DNA of 51,673 bases from Flavobacteriales bacterium (GTDB lineage Bacteria; Bacteroidota; Bacteroidia; Flavobacteriales; Flavobacteriaceae): NCBI GenBank assembly GCA_004214015.1, contig SGZE01000004.1:1-51673 (forward strand), in the 5' to 3' direction. How positions within the stretch are numbered: the stretch's first letter is position 1; each line of letters starts with the position of its first letter. Position numbers and translations under genes: made by a program. A model generated the notes under the pieces. It did not search any database and was not told the DNA's origin. It was given only the letters and a program-made list of their open reading frames with translations. Below, one piece after another: positions 34,227-41,641 of the stretch.

Positions 34227-34448
34227 TTAATACTCGTCCTCGTTCCAAAGGTAATCATCTTCTGTTGGGAAATCTGGCCAAATCTCTTGAATTGATTCAT
34301 ATACATCTCCTTCATCTTCCAAAGATTGAAGATTTTCAACTACTTCAAGAGGTGCTCCAGTTCTAATTGAGAAGTCAATTAGTTCATCTTTAGATGCCGG
34401 CCAAGGTGCATCACTTAAATAAGATGCTAGTTCTAATGTCCAATACAT
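34227..34448 (-). CDS. DUF2795 family small acidic protein
   Basis: A 73-residue protein of unknown function conserved in flavobacteria. I start it at the ATG at 34448, giving MYWTLELASYLSDAPWPASK, because the family begins there; an upstream in-frame Met at 34493 would add 15 residues and overlap the promoter. The middle RTGAPLEVVENLQSLEDEG and the acidic, aromatic end (PTEDDYLWNEDEY) are the family signature. A good TTG-N19-TATTTTTG promoter lies upstream. The likely fold is a short helical bundle; no catalytic residue is evident. Confidence 0.9.
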   Translation of the reverse strand: MYWTLELASYLSDAPWPASKDELIDFSIRTGAPLEVVENLQSLEDEGDVYESIQEIWPDFPTEDDYLWNEDEY

Positions 34449-34463
34449 GAAACTTATTTTCTG

Positions 34464-34493
34464 CAAAAATATATTATAACTCCAAATAACCAA
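34464..34493 (-). promoter_or_regulatory. Bacteroidota promoter TTG-N19-TATTTTTG for the DUF2795 gene
   Basis: On the minus strand TTG (34493-34491) is followed after exactly 19 bases by TATTTTTG (34471-34464), fitting both the consensus boxes and spacing of Bacteroidota housekeeping promoters. Transcription would start about 10 bases before the ATG at 34448. It is the best -33/-7 pair I found. Confidence 0.7.
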
Positions 34494-34500
34494 AGAATTT

Positions 34501-36108
34501 CTATTCTTTTACTTTAGAAAATGAAATTAATAGTAATAAAACAGATAATAATATGCTTATTCTAGCTATATAATCTCCATTCTTACTATAAAAGGTTCTT
34601 TTGTCAATAGTGAAAGCTGATCCACTTAAAATTCCTTTTTCATCATAAGGAAGAATATTGTCATATTCACCAAGTTCATTTATAATTGTAGAAACACCAG
34701 AATTTGCACTTCTAATAATATATCTTCTGTTCTCAATGGCTCTTAATCTTGCATAACTTAATAAATGTCTGTGACCTGGAGTATCCCTCCACCAAGCATC
34801 ATTTGTAATAATTGAAATAAAATTAGCTCCTAAATCAACATAATTAGCAACATATTCTCCATCAATTGTTTCATAACAAACAATAGGAATAGTTCTTAGG
34901 TCTTTCTTAGAGTGATTAAATACTTTTCTTTCAGAATCATGTTGTGTACCCATAGAACGAATTGTCCCTCCTAGGTCAATCATTACAGTCCCTATAATAG
35001 GTTCAAGAAAAGACTTAAATGGCATATATTCACTTCCTACTACTAGTTTAGACTTATGATTATACTCAAAACCTTTATTTGCAGAGATATTTATTGACGA
35101 ATTAAAATAGTCAACCCAAATATTGTCTCTAACTAGATCAGCTGACTTTGTAGGTTTTTCTTTCTGATTTTGATACAACTTATAAAATTGTATTCCAGAA
35201 ATTAAATTGGTGTTTTGAAATTGATTTAAATAATTATAAAGACTATCATGAAGTTTTGTATATCCAAAATAATCTACATTTTCGCCATATCCTTCAGAGA
35301 AATATGTCTCTGGAGTAAAGACAAAATCATATTCATTAGCTCTTAATTCTTCATTAGTTAAATCCTTAAAAATTTTAAAATAATCAAGATTATTTTTAGA
35401 AGTCCCATATTTTGATTCCCAAGGGTCAATTTTAGGTTGAGTAATTAAAACTTTAAATTCTTCTCCTTTATTTAAATTTGGTTTAACTAAAAGTGAAATA
35501 AAAATTGGAATACTAATAAGAAGAATTCTTGGAATAATTCTAATGTAAAATCGTCTTTTATCTTTAAAACTTGAGTATTTTCTTAACAAATTAAACAGTA
35601 AAAAGTTTGCGCATAATACCCAAAGACTTCCCCCAAATACTCCAGTGTACTCATACCACTGAATCCAATCAATTCTTTCTGAGAAAACATTTCCTAGGTT
35701 TAACCAAGGCCAAGAAAATTCCCAGTTTAAATGAAATTTTTCAAAGGCTATCCAAAAAGTTATAAGAAAAAGAGATCCAGCTTTATAATCCACTCTTCTT
35801 TTAACTCTACTATACAGCAAAAAGATTATCGAGTAAAAAGAGGAATTTACGACGTTAGCAAAAATTGCTCCTGGAAGTGTAGTATAAACGATCCACCAAG
35901 TAGTTGATATATTCCACGTTAGAAATGCTAAATATGAATAAAAGAATAGTCTTAGATTCTTTTTTCCATAATTATCTTTACTTATAACATCTTCTATATA
36001 CAATAAAGGAATTAGACTAATAAAAATTAGAGGAGTAACTCCATTAACTGGCCATGAACTTCCTAATAAAATCCCACTAATTAAAGAATATACGAGAAGT
36101 CTACTCAT
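34501..36108 (-). CDS. lnt: apolipoprotein N-acyltransferase
   Basis: Adds the third acyl chain to lipoproteins in the inner membrane; relevant because this window encodes at least six lipoproteins. It is 535 residues, with an N-terminal bundle of about eight helices (residues 1-210) followed by a periplasmic nitrilase-like domain. The catalytic triad candidates are Glu in FTPETYF, Lys in NHKSKLVVGSEYMPF (in part SKLVVGSEYMPF) and Cys in PIVCYETIDG. A C-terminal helix closes the protein. It sits immediately upstream of the DUF2795 gene on the same strand (52 bases). Confidence 0.94.
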   Translation of the reverse strand: MSRLLVYSLISGILLGSSWPVNGVTPLIFISLIPLLYIEDVISKDNYGKKNLRLFFYSYLAFLTWNISTTWWIVYTTLPGAIFANVVNSSFYSIIFLLYSRVKRRVDYKAGSLFLITFWIAFEKFHLNWEFSWPWLNLGNVFSERIDWIQWYEYTGVFGGSLWVLCANFLLFNLLRKYSSFKDKRRFYIRIIPRILLISIPIFISLLVKPNLNKGEEFKVLITQPKIDPWESKYGTSKNNLDYFKIFKDLTNEELRANEYDFVFTPETYFSEGYGENVDYFGYTKLHDSLYNYLNQFQNTNLISGIQFYKLYQNQKEKPTKSADLVRDNIWVDYFNSSINISANKGFEYNHKSKLVVGSEYMPFKSFLEPIIGTVMIDLGGTIRSMGTQHDSERKVFNHSKKDLRTIPIVCYETIDGEYVANYVDLGANFISIITNDAWWRDTPGHRHLLSYARLRAIENRRYIIRSANSGVSTIINELGEYDNILPYDEKGILSGSAFTIDKRTFYSKNGDYIARISILLSVLLLLISFSKVKE

Positions 36109-36177
36109 ATTTAAAAGTTTAAAAGGTTTTACAATCTAATATTACAATTTTTTTATAAATTGAGAGTCATAACTATT

Positions 36178-36936
36178 ATGATAAAAGCTTTCATACCTAA
36201 TTTTCTTACTCTATTAAATTTAATTTGTGGATGCTTTTCAATTGCATTTGCTTTTCAATTCCAATTTGATGCAGTATTAATTTTGGTTTTGATGGGTGTT
36301 CTTCTTGATTTTCTTGATGGAATGGCTGCCCGATTATTAAACGCAGAATCTAATTTTGGAAAACATTTAGATTCACTTTCGGATATTGTAACTAGCGGAG
36401 TTGTTCCAGGTATTGTGGTTTATCAATTATTTAAATTATCAGGCAATAGAGTTATTGATTATGATTTAAACTTGTATTTAAGTCCGATATTTAACTTAGA
36501 TCTTGTTTTTACTATTTCTCCTATTGCATTTATAGCTTTCTTAATCACTTTAGGCTCGGCTGTTAGGCTAGCTAAATTCAACACTATTGATTATACTGAT
36601 GAGTTTGAAGGTCTTCCTACTCCTGCTAATGCTTTGTTTTTTGTTTCATTACCGATATTGATAGATCACACATATCTAATTGAATCTAAAGAATATTTGC
36701 TTAATAATTATACTCTTATTGCACTTACAATATCTAGTGTGATTCTTATGAATGTTCCTTTTAGACTCTTTTCATTAAGATTATCATTAAGAAAATATGA
36801 TTATAACATTTTTAAGATTTTAACAATAATCTTATCAATTCCTCTAATTCTAATATTTGGACTTGGTGGATTCTCTTTAGTTATAATTTTGTACCTATTT
36901 CTTAACGTAATAAGAAATTTATGGTCCTTAATCTAA
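36178..36936 (+). CDS. pssA: CDP-diacylglycerol-serine O-phosphatidyltransferase
   Basis: A 252-residue membrane enzyme that makes phosphatidylserine, the precursor of phosphatidylethanolamine. The CDP-alcohol phosphatidyltransferase motif DGMAARLLNAESNFGKHLDS (DGx2ARx8Gx3D, with Asp of LSD next) is complete, near residues 45-66. About eight hydrophobic segments are expected. I start it at ATG 36178 (MIKAFIPNFLTLLNLICGC), the family N-terminus; a TTG six codons upstream is possible but gives no homologous residues. It is divergent from lnt, and only three bases separate its end from lptB. Confidence 0.92.
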   Translation: MIKAFIPNFLTLLNLICGCFSIAFAFQFQFDAVLILVLMGVLLDFLDGMAARLLNAESNFGKHLDSLSDIVTSGVVPGIVVYQLFKLSGNRVIDYDLNLYLSPIFNLDLVFTISPIAFIAFLITLGSAVRLAKFNTIDYTDEFEGLPTPANALFFVSLPILIDHTYLIESKEYLLNNYTLIALTISSVILMNVPFRLFSLRLSLRKYDYNIFKILTIILSIPLILIFGLGGFSLVIILYLFLNVIRNLWSLI

Positions 36937-36939
36937 GAG

Positions 36940-37674
36940 TTAAATATTCTTCTTTTTGAATTCAAAATTCTTTCCAAGGTAAACTTTTCTAACCATTTCG
37001 TCACGCGCTAGTTCTTCTGGAATCCCTTCTTTTAAAATTTTACCTTCAAACATAAGGTATGTTCTGTCTGTAATAGCAAGTGTTTCTTGAACATTGTGAT
37101 CGGTAATAAGTATTCCGATATTTTTCTTTTTTAATACAGAAATTATAGATTGAATATCTTCAACTGCTATGGGGTCTACTCCAGCAAATGGCTCATCTAA
37201 TAATAAAAACTTTGGATCATTAGCTAGTGCCCTTGCTATCTCCGTTCTTCTTCTTTCACCTCCAGAAAGTAAATCACCTCTATTCTTTCGAATTTTAATA
37301 AGACCAAATTCTTCCATCAATTGTTCTGCTTTCTCTTTTTGCTGATTTTTTGTTAAAGTTGAAAATTCTAGAATACCTAAAATGTTATCTTCAACGCTAA
37401 GTTTTCTAAATACAGACTCTTCTTGAGCAAGATATCCAATACCTTTTTGAGCTCTTTGATACATTGGAAAATCTGAAATGACTTCTTGGTCAAGATAAAT
37501 ATTTCCTTCTTCTGGTTTTATTATTCCAACTATCATATAAAAAGATGTTGTTTTACCAGCTCCGTTTGGACCAAGTAATCCTACAATCTCACCCTGATTT
37601 ACCTCAACAGAAATACCGTTTACAACCTTTCTGCCTCGGTATGATTTTGAAATATCTTGAGCTTTTAGTATCAT
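36940..37674 (-). CDS. lptB: LPS export ABC transporter ATPase LptB
   Basis: Cytoplasmic ATPase of the LptB2FG(C) machine that pulls lipopolysaccharide out of the inner membrane. It is 244 residues long, with Walker [13 protein letters not shown] (about 35-46), Q-loop in [18 protein letters not shown], signature [15 protein letters not shown] and Walker [14 protein letters not shown] followed by the H-loop ITDHNV. The GYLxQExSVFRxL pattern is diagnostic for LptB. It follows tatC by ten bases and kdsD just before that; KdsD makes the Kdo precursor of LPS, so the operon is partly LPS-related. Confidence 0.95.
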   Translation of the reverse strand: MILKAQDISKSYRGRKVVNGISVEVNQGEIVGLLGPNGAGKTTSFYMIVGIIKPEEGNIYLDQEVISDFPMYQRAQKGIGYLAQEESVFRKLSVEDNILGILEFSTLTKNQQKEKAEQLMEEFGLIKIRKNRGDLLSGGERRRTEIARALANDPKFLLLDEPFAGVDPIAVEDIQSIISVLKKKNIGILITDHNVQETLAITDRTYLMFEGKILKEGIPEELARDEMVRKVYLGKNFEFKKKNI

Positions 37675-37684
37675 TTAGCAAATA

Positions 37685-38482
37685 TTATGTATTTAATTTT
37701 TTATATCCAATTTTAGAAATTATTATACTTATCTCATATAGAATTAAAATGGGAATACTTACAATAATTTGACTTGCAATATCTGGTGGAGTTATTATGG
37801 CTGATAGACTTAATACAATTACTAATGCAAACTTTCTATTTCTTCTAAGAAAACTAGGTGTTACAAGCCCTACCTTAGTTAAATAGTGAATTATAATTGG
37901 TAATTCAAAGATTAGCCCAGAAGCTAATACTGATGCTCTTAATAAACCAATATAACTATTTAGATCAAAATCATTGAACACCTCTGAACTAATTGTGTAG
38001 TTACCTAGGAAATTAATTGATAATGGTGTAACAATATAATATCCAAACAATACTCCAATAAAGAATAATGTGGATGATATAAAAATAAAGCCTCTAGCTC
38101 CATCTTTTTCTTTTTTATACAATCCTGGACTTATAAATTTCCAGAATTCAAAAATCACATAAGGAAATGCCAAAATAAAACCTGCTAAAATAGATGTCCA
38201 TAAATGTGCTGAAAATTGACCTGAGACAGTTCTACTTTGAACTCTAAATGGAAGTTCCTCAAAGCAAAAAGCATTACCGCCAATAGATTGTGAAATTGAA
38301 CAAAATACTTGATAACTTATAAAATCTCCTTTTTTAGGGCCAAAAATAATTTGATCAAAAATTATATCTTTTGCTAAAAACGCAACTATAGCAATAAGTA
38401 AAACAGATATAGTTGATCTTATTATGTGCCATCTTAACTCCTCAAGATGATCAAGAAAAGACATGTCGTTGGATCTACTCAT
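37685..38482 (-). CDS. tatC: Sec-independent translocase TatC
   Basis: The receptor subunit of the twin-arginine system for folded proteins. A 265-residue protein with six helices. The conserved N-terminal MSFLDHLEELRWHIIRS and Pro-rich loop/SPGLYKKEK region (FWKFISPGLYKKEK) carry the signal-binding Glu, and FELPIIIHYLTKVGLVTP is the conserved helix-5 segment. An unusual periplasmic insert with two Cys (VFCSISQSIGGNAFCFEEL, in part) lies at about residues 58-76. It overlaps kdsD by eight bases. tatA is not nearby. Confidence 0.95.
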   Translation of the reverse strand: MSRSNDMSFLDHLEELRWHIIRSTISVLLIAIVAFLAKDIIFDQIIFGPKKGDFISYQVFCSISQSIGGNAFCFEELPFRVQSRTVSGQFSAHLWTSILAGFILAFPYVIFEFWKFISPGLYKKEKDGARGFIFISSTLFFIGVLFGYYIVTPLSINFLGNYTISSEVFNDFDLNSYIGLLRASVLASGLIFELPIIIHYLTKVGLVTPSFLRRNRKFALVIVLSLSAIITPPDIASQIIVSIPILILYEISIIISKIGYKKLNT

Positions 38483-39449
38483 AGCTAATACCTTGTTTGA
38501 TTATGTCTAAAATATGAACTATGCCAATGTATTTATCATTATCATTTAAAATTAAAACCTGACTTATACTATTTTCCTTCATATGCTTTAGAGCATCTAT
38601 AGCTAAAGTGTTTTCATTCATAATTTTAGGACTATGATTCATAAAGTCTTTAGCACAAATATTTTCTATGTTTTGTTTTTTTTCTATTACCCTTCTTATG
38701 TCTCCATCAGTTATTACACCAACGATTCTATCTCCATCCAAAACTGCTGTTGCTCCATACATGTTTGCAGAAATTTCATCAATTATTTTCAGAAATGAAG
38801 AGGAATTTTTAACAATGGGTTTTCTGTTATCATCAATTAAGTTTTTAAGTGTTAGACTAAGCTGTTTTCCTAGACTTCCTGAAGGATGGTATTTACTAAA
38901 ATCATTTGGAGTAAAACCTTTTATTTTTTGAAGTGTCATTGCTATAGCATCTCCAATAGCAAGGTGACAAGTTGAGCTAGTTGTGGGAGCAAGATTATTG
39001 TGACAAGCTTCTCTATCAATTTTTGTATGTATAAACATTTTTGATAAGTTATCGAGGGAAGAATTCTTTATACATGAGATACCAATTAATAATATTTTAT
39101 TTTTATTTAGATGATTAGATAATGAAATAATTTCGTCTGACTCTCCACTTTTTGAAATACAAATAACTACATCTTCTTTTCCTATAACCCCCATATCTCC
39201 ATGAAGTGCATCTCCAAGATGTAAAAAAATCGATTTTGATCCTGTTGAATTTAAAGTAGCAGAAATTTTCATTCCTATGATTGCACTTTTACCTATCCCT
39301 GTAAGAACAATTTTACCTTTACATTCTTTAAGTGTATCTATAATATCACAAAAATTAGAGTCTATTATGTTAGAGAGATCTAAAATAGATTTAGACTCTA
39401 GCTGAAGAGTATCTAGGGCAATATTTTTTATTATCTGTTGATTAGTCAA
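38475..39449 (-). CDS. kdsD: arabinose-5-phosphate isomerase KdsD/KpsF
   Basis: Converts ribulose-5-phosphate to arabinose-5-phosphate, the first Kdo step for LPS. It is 324 residues long: an N-terminal SIS domain (KIVLTGIGKSAIIGMK, SISKSGES-type ICISKSGESDEI, then LAPTTSSTCHLAIGDAIAM, in part) and two CBS domains at the end (about 205-324). The reading frame has no ATG near its normal N-terminus; TTG at 39449 gives MTNQQIIKNIALDTL, with an in-frame stop shortly upstream. This gene and the divergent recQ both use TTG and share a 62-base gap. Confidence 0.93.
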   Translation of the reverse strand: MTNQQIIKNIALDTLQLESKSILDLSNIIDSNFCDIIDTLKECKGKIVLTGIGKSAIIGMKISATLNSTGSKSIFLHLGDALHGDMGVIGKEDVVICISKSGESDEIISLSNHLNKNKILLIGISCIKNSSLDNLSKMFIHTKIDREACHNNLAPTTSSTCHLAIGDAIAMTLQKIKGFTPNDFSKYHPSGSLGKQLSLTLKNLIDDNRKPIVKNSSSFLKIIDEISANMYGATAVLDGDRIVGVITDGDIRRVIEKKQNIENICAKDFMNHSPKIMNENTLAIDALKHMKENSISQVLILNDNDKYIGIVHILDIIKQGISYE

Positions 39450-39481
39450 AACGGGAATTTTATTTTAAATTGTATATACTG

Positions 39482-39489
39482 CAAATTTA
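39482..39489 (-). promoter_or_regulatory. candidate -7 box (TAAATTTG) for kdsD
   Basis: On the minus strand TAAATTTG matches TAnnTTTG and ends 32 bases before the TTG start of kdsD (39449). It lies in the 62-base gap between kdsD and recQ. No -33 TTG is seen at the usual spacing. Confidence 0.42.
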
Positions 39490-39511
39490 AACAATTTGAA
39501 AAAACCATAAT

Positions 39512-41641
39512 TTGAAAAGTTTAAAAGACAAATTAAAGGAAAACTTTGGTTTTTCATCATTTAAAAATCTTCAAGAGCCAATAATTAAAAATCTTCTTGA
39601 AGGAAACAATTCTTTTGTTATAATGCCAACAGGTGGAGGTAAATCACTCTGTTATCAGTTACCAGCTATAATTTTAGATGGAACAGCAATTGTAATTTCA
39701 CCTTTAATTGCATTAATGAAGAATCAAGTTGATCTTATTAGGTCAAATAATACTGACCCTTCTGTTGCTCATGTTTTAAATTCTACACTTAATAAAGAGC
39801 AAATAGAGAATGTTAAGCAAGATGTCAGCGAGGGAAAAACTAAATTATTATTTGTAGCTCCAGAAACACTATCTAAGAATGATACTATTGAGTTTTTAAA
39901 AAAAATACCCATATCATTTTTAGCTATAGATGAAGCTCATTGTATATCTGAATGGGGACATGATTTTAGACCTGAATATCGAAAAATAAGAGATGTAATT
40001 GATTCTATTGATCCTAAAATTAAAGTAATAGCTTTAACTGCTACAGCAACTCCAAAAGTTCAGGATGATATTATTAAAAATTTAAAAATAACTGATTCAA
40101 AACTCTTTAAATCTTCTTTTAATCGTCCAAATCTATATTACGAAGTGCGTCCTAAAAATGATGAAACTAAAGTAGATTTAATAAAATTCATAAAATCTAA
40201 TCAAGGAGAGTCAGGTATTATTTATTGCCTATCAAGAAAAAATGTAGAAGATTTATCTCAACTACTTAATATGAATGGAGTAAAAAGTTTACCCTATCAT
40301 GCAGGTTTGGACAAAAATGTTAGAGAAGAAAATCAGGATAGATTTTTAAAAGATGATTGTGATGTTATTGTAGCAACAATTGCATTTGGAATGGGGATTG
40401 ATAAACCTGATGTTAGATATGTAGTTCATCATAATGTTCCAAAAAGTATTGAGGGTTATTATCAAGAAACAGGAAGGGCTGGAAGAGATGGTGGTAAAGG
40501 GCATTGCTTAATGTATTATTCTTATCAAGATGTTGAAAAACTAGAAAAGTTACTGTCAAAGAAAAAATCATCGGAGAGAAACATAGGAATTATGTTATTA
40601 AAAGAAGTCTCAAACTTTGCTGAATCATCAATATCTAGAAGAAAATATTTACTTAGTTATTTTGGTGAGAAATATGATCCAACTATCTATAATGATAATG
40701 AAATGGATGACAATTCAAGATATCCAAAAGATAAGATTAATGTGAAGGATCAAATGATAATATTGATTAAAAATCATTTTTCAAATAATAAAAAAGTCTT
40801 TCTAAGAGATGTTGTGAAAAAATTACCATTATCAATTGAAGACAAAATTGACGAAAGATTTTGGAAAACTCTACTAACATATTCTATTGTAGAAGGAATA
40901 CTTGAAAAAGACATCAATGATTTAGGATCAGTAAAGATTTCTAAACTAGGTAAAGAATACATTTCAAATCCTACAGCCTTTTTTATTTCAAGAGATAATG
41001 ATTTTAGTAAATCTCATAAAAGAAAACCAGGACTAGCTAAAGTTTCAATAGTAGATATTGAGCTTATGAAAAAGTTAATTATACTTAGAAAGGATATTGC
41101 TAAAAAGAAATCTCTTCCACCATATGCAATACTTCAAGAGTTTTCTCTTGAGGATATGACTTATAAATATCCAACATCATTAGATGAATTTAAAAACATA
41201 AATGGAGTAGGCGAGGGTAAGGTTGTGAAATTTGGTCATCAATTTATAAAACTTATTAAAGAATATATTGAAGAAAATGATATTGTTAAATCTGATGAGG
41301 TTGTTTTAAGAACCTCAGGATCTAAGTCTTCCAAAAAGCTATCGCTTATTCAAAATGTTGATAAAAAAATTCCTCTAGATGAGATAAGTGAATCAAGGGG
41401 TATTGAATTTAATGTTTTGCTACTAGAATTAGAAAGCATTGTCTTTTCTGGAACTAAGTTAAATATAGATTATTATGTTGACGATATTCTAGATGAAGAT
41501 CAACAAGAAGAATTACATGAGTATTTCCTAGAAAGTGAAAGTGAGGATATATCAATTGCACTTCAAGAATTAGATGGAGAGTATGATGAGGAAGAGCTTA
41601 GAATTTATAGAATCAAATTCCTCAGTGACGTATCTAATTAA
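39512..41641 (+). CDS. recQ: ATP-dependent DNA helicase RecQ, zinc motif lost
   Basis: A 709-residue 3'-5' helicase of recombination and fork repair. Helicase motifs: MPTGGGKSLCYQLPA (I), SPLIALMKNQV (Ia), IDEAHCISEWGHDFRPEY (II), TATATP (III), YCLSRKNVEDL (IV) and QETGRAGRDG (VI). The RecQ-Ct zinc site is gone: after ISRRKYLLSYFGEKYD, where Cys normally appear, there are none, replaced by an Asp/Asn-rich stretch ending EMDDN. A winged-helix domain, an HRDC domain (about 510-590) and an acidic C-terminal extension follow. The start is TTG at 39512; a stop lies five codons upstream in frame. Confidence 0.94.
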   Translation: MKSLKDKLKENFGFSSFKNLQEPIIKNLLEGNNSFVIMPTGGGKSLCYQLPAIILDGTAIVISPLIALMKNQVDLIRSNNTDPSVAHVLNSTLNKEQIENVKQDVSEGKTKLLFVAPETLSKNDTIEFLKKIPISFLAIDEAHCISEWGHDFRPEYRKIRDVIDSIDPKIKVIALTATATPKVQDDIIKNLKITDSKLFKSSFNRPNLYYEVRPKNDETKVDLIKFIKSNQGESGIIYCLSRKNVEDLSQLLNMNGVKSLPYHAGLDKNVREENQDRFLKDDCDVIVATIAFGMGIDKPDVRYVVHHNVPKSIEGYYQETGRAGRDGGKGHCLMYYSYQDVEKLEKLLSKKKSSERNIGIMLLKEVSNFAESSISRRKYLLSYFGEKYDPTIYNDNEMDDNSRYPKDKINVKDQMIILIKNHFSNNKKVFLRDVVKKLPLSIEDKIDERFWKTLLTYSIVEGILEKDINDLGSVKISKLGKEYISNPTAFFISRDNDFSKSHKRKPGLAKVSIVDIELMKKLIILRKDIAKKKSLPPYAILQEFSLEDMTYKYPTSLDEFKNINGVGEGKVVKFGHQFIKLIKEYIEENDIVKSDEVVLRTSGSKSSKKLSLIQNVDKKIPLDEISESRGIEFNVLLLELESIVFSGTKLNIDYYVDDILDEDQQEELHEYFLESESEDISIALQELDGEYDEEELRIYRIKFLSDVSN

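Noticed and set aside
36160-36177. Upstream TTG start for pssA
   Set aside because: The family N-terminus begins at the ATG at 36178; the extra six residues have no support.
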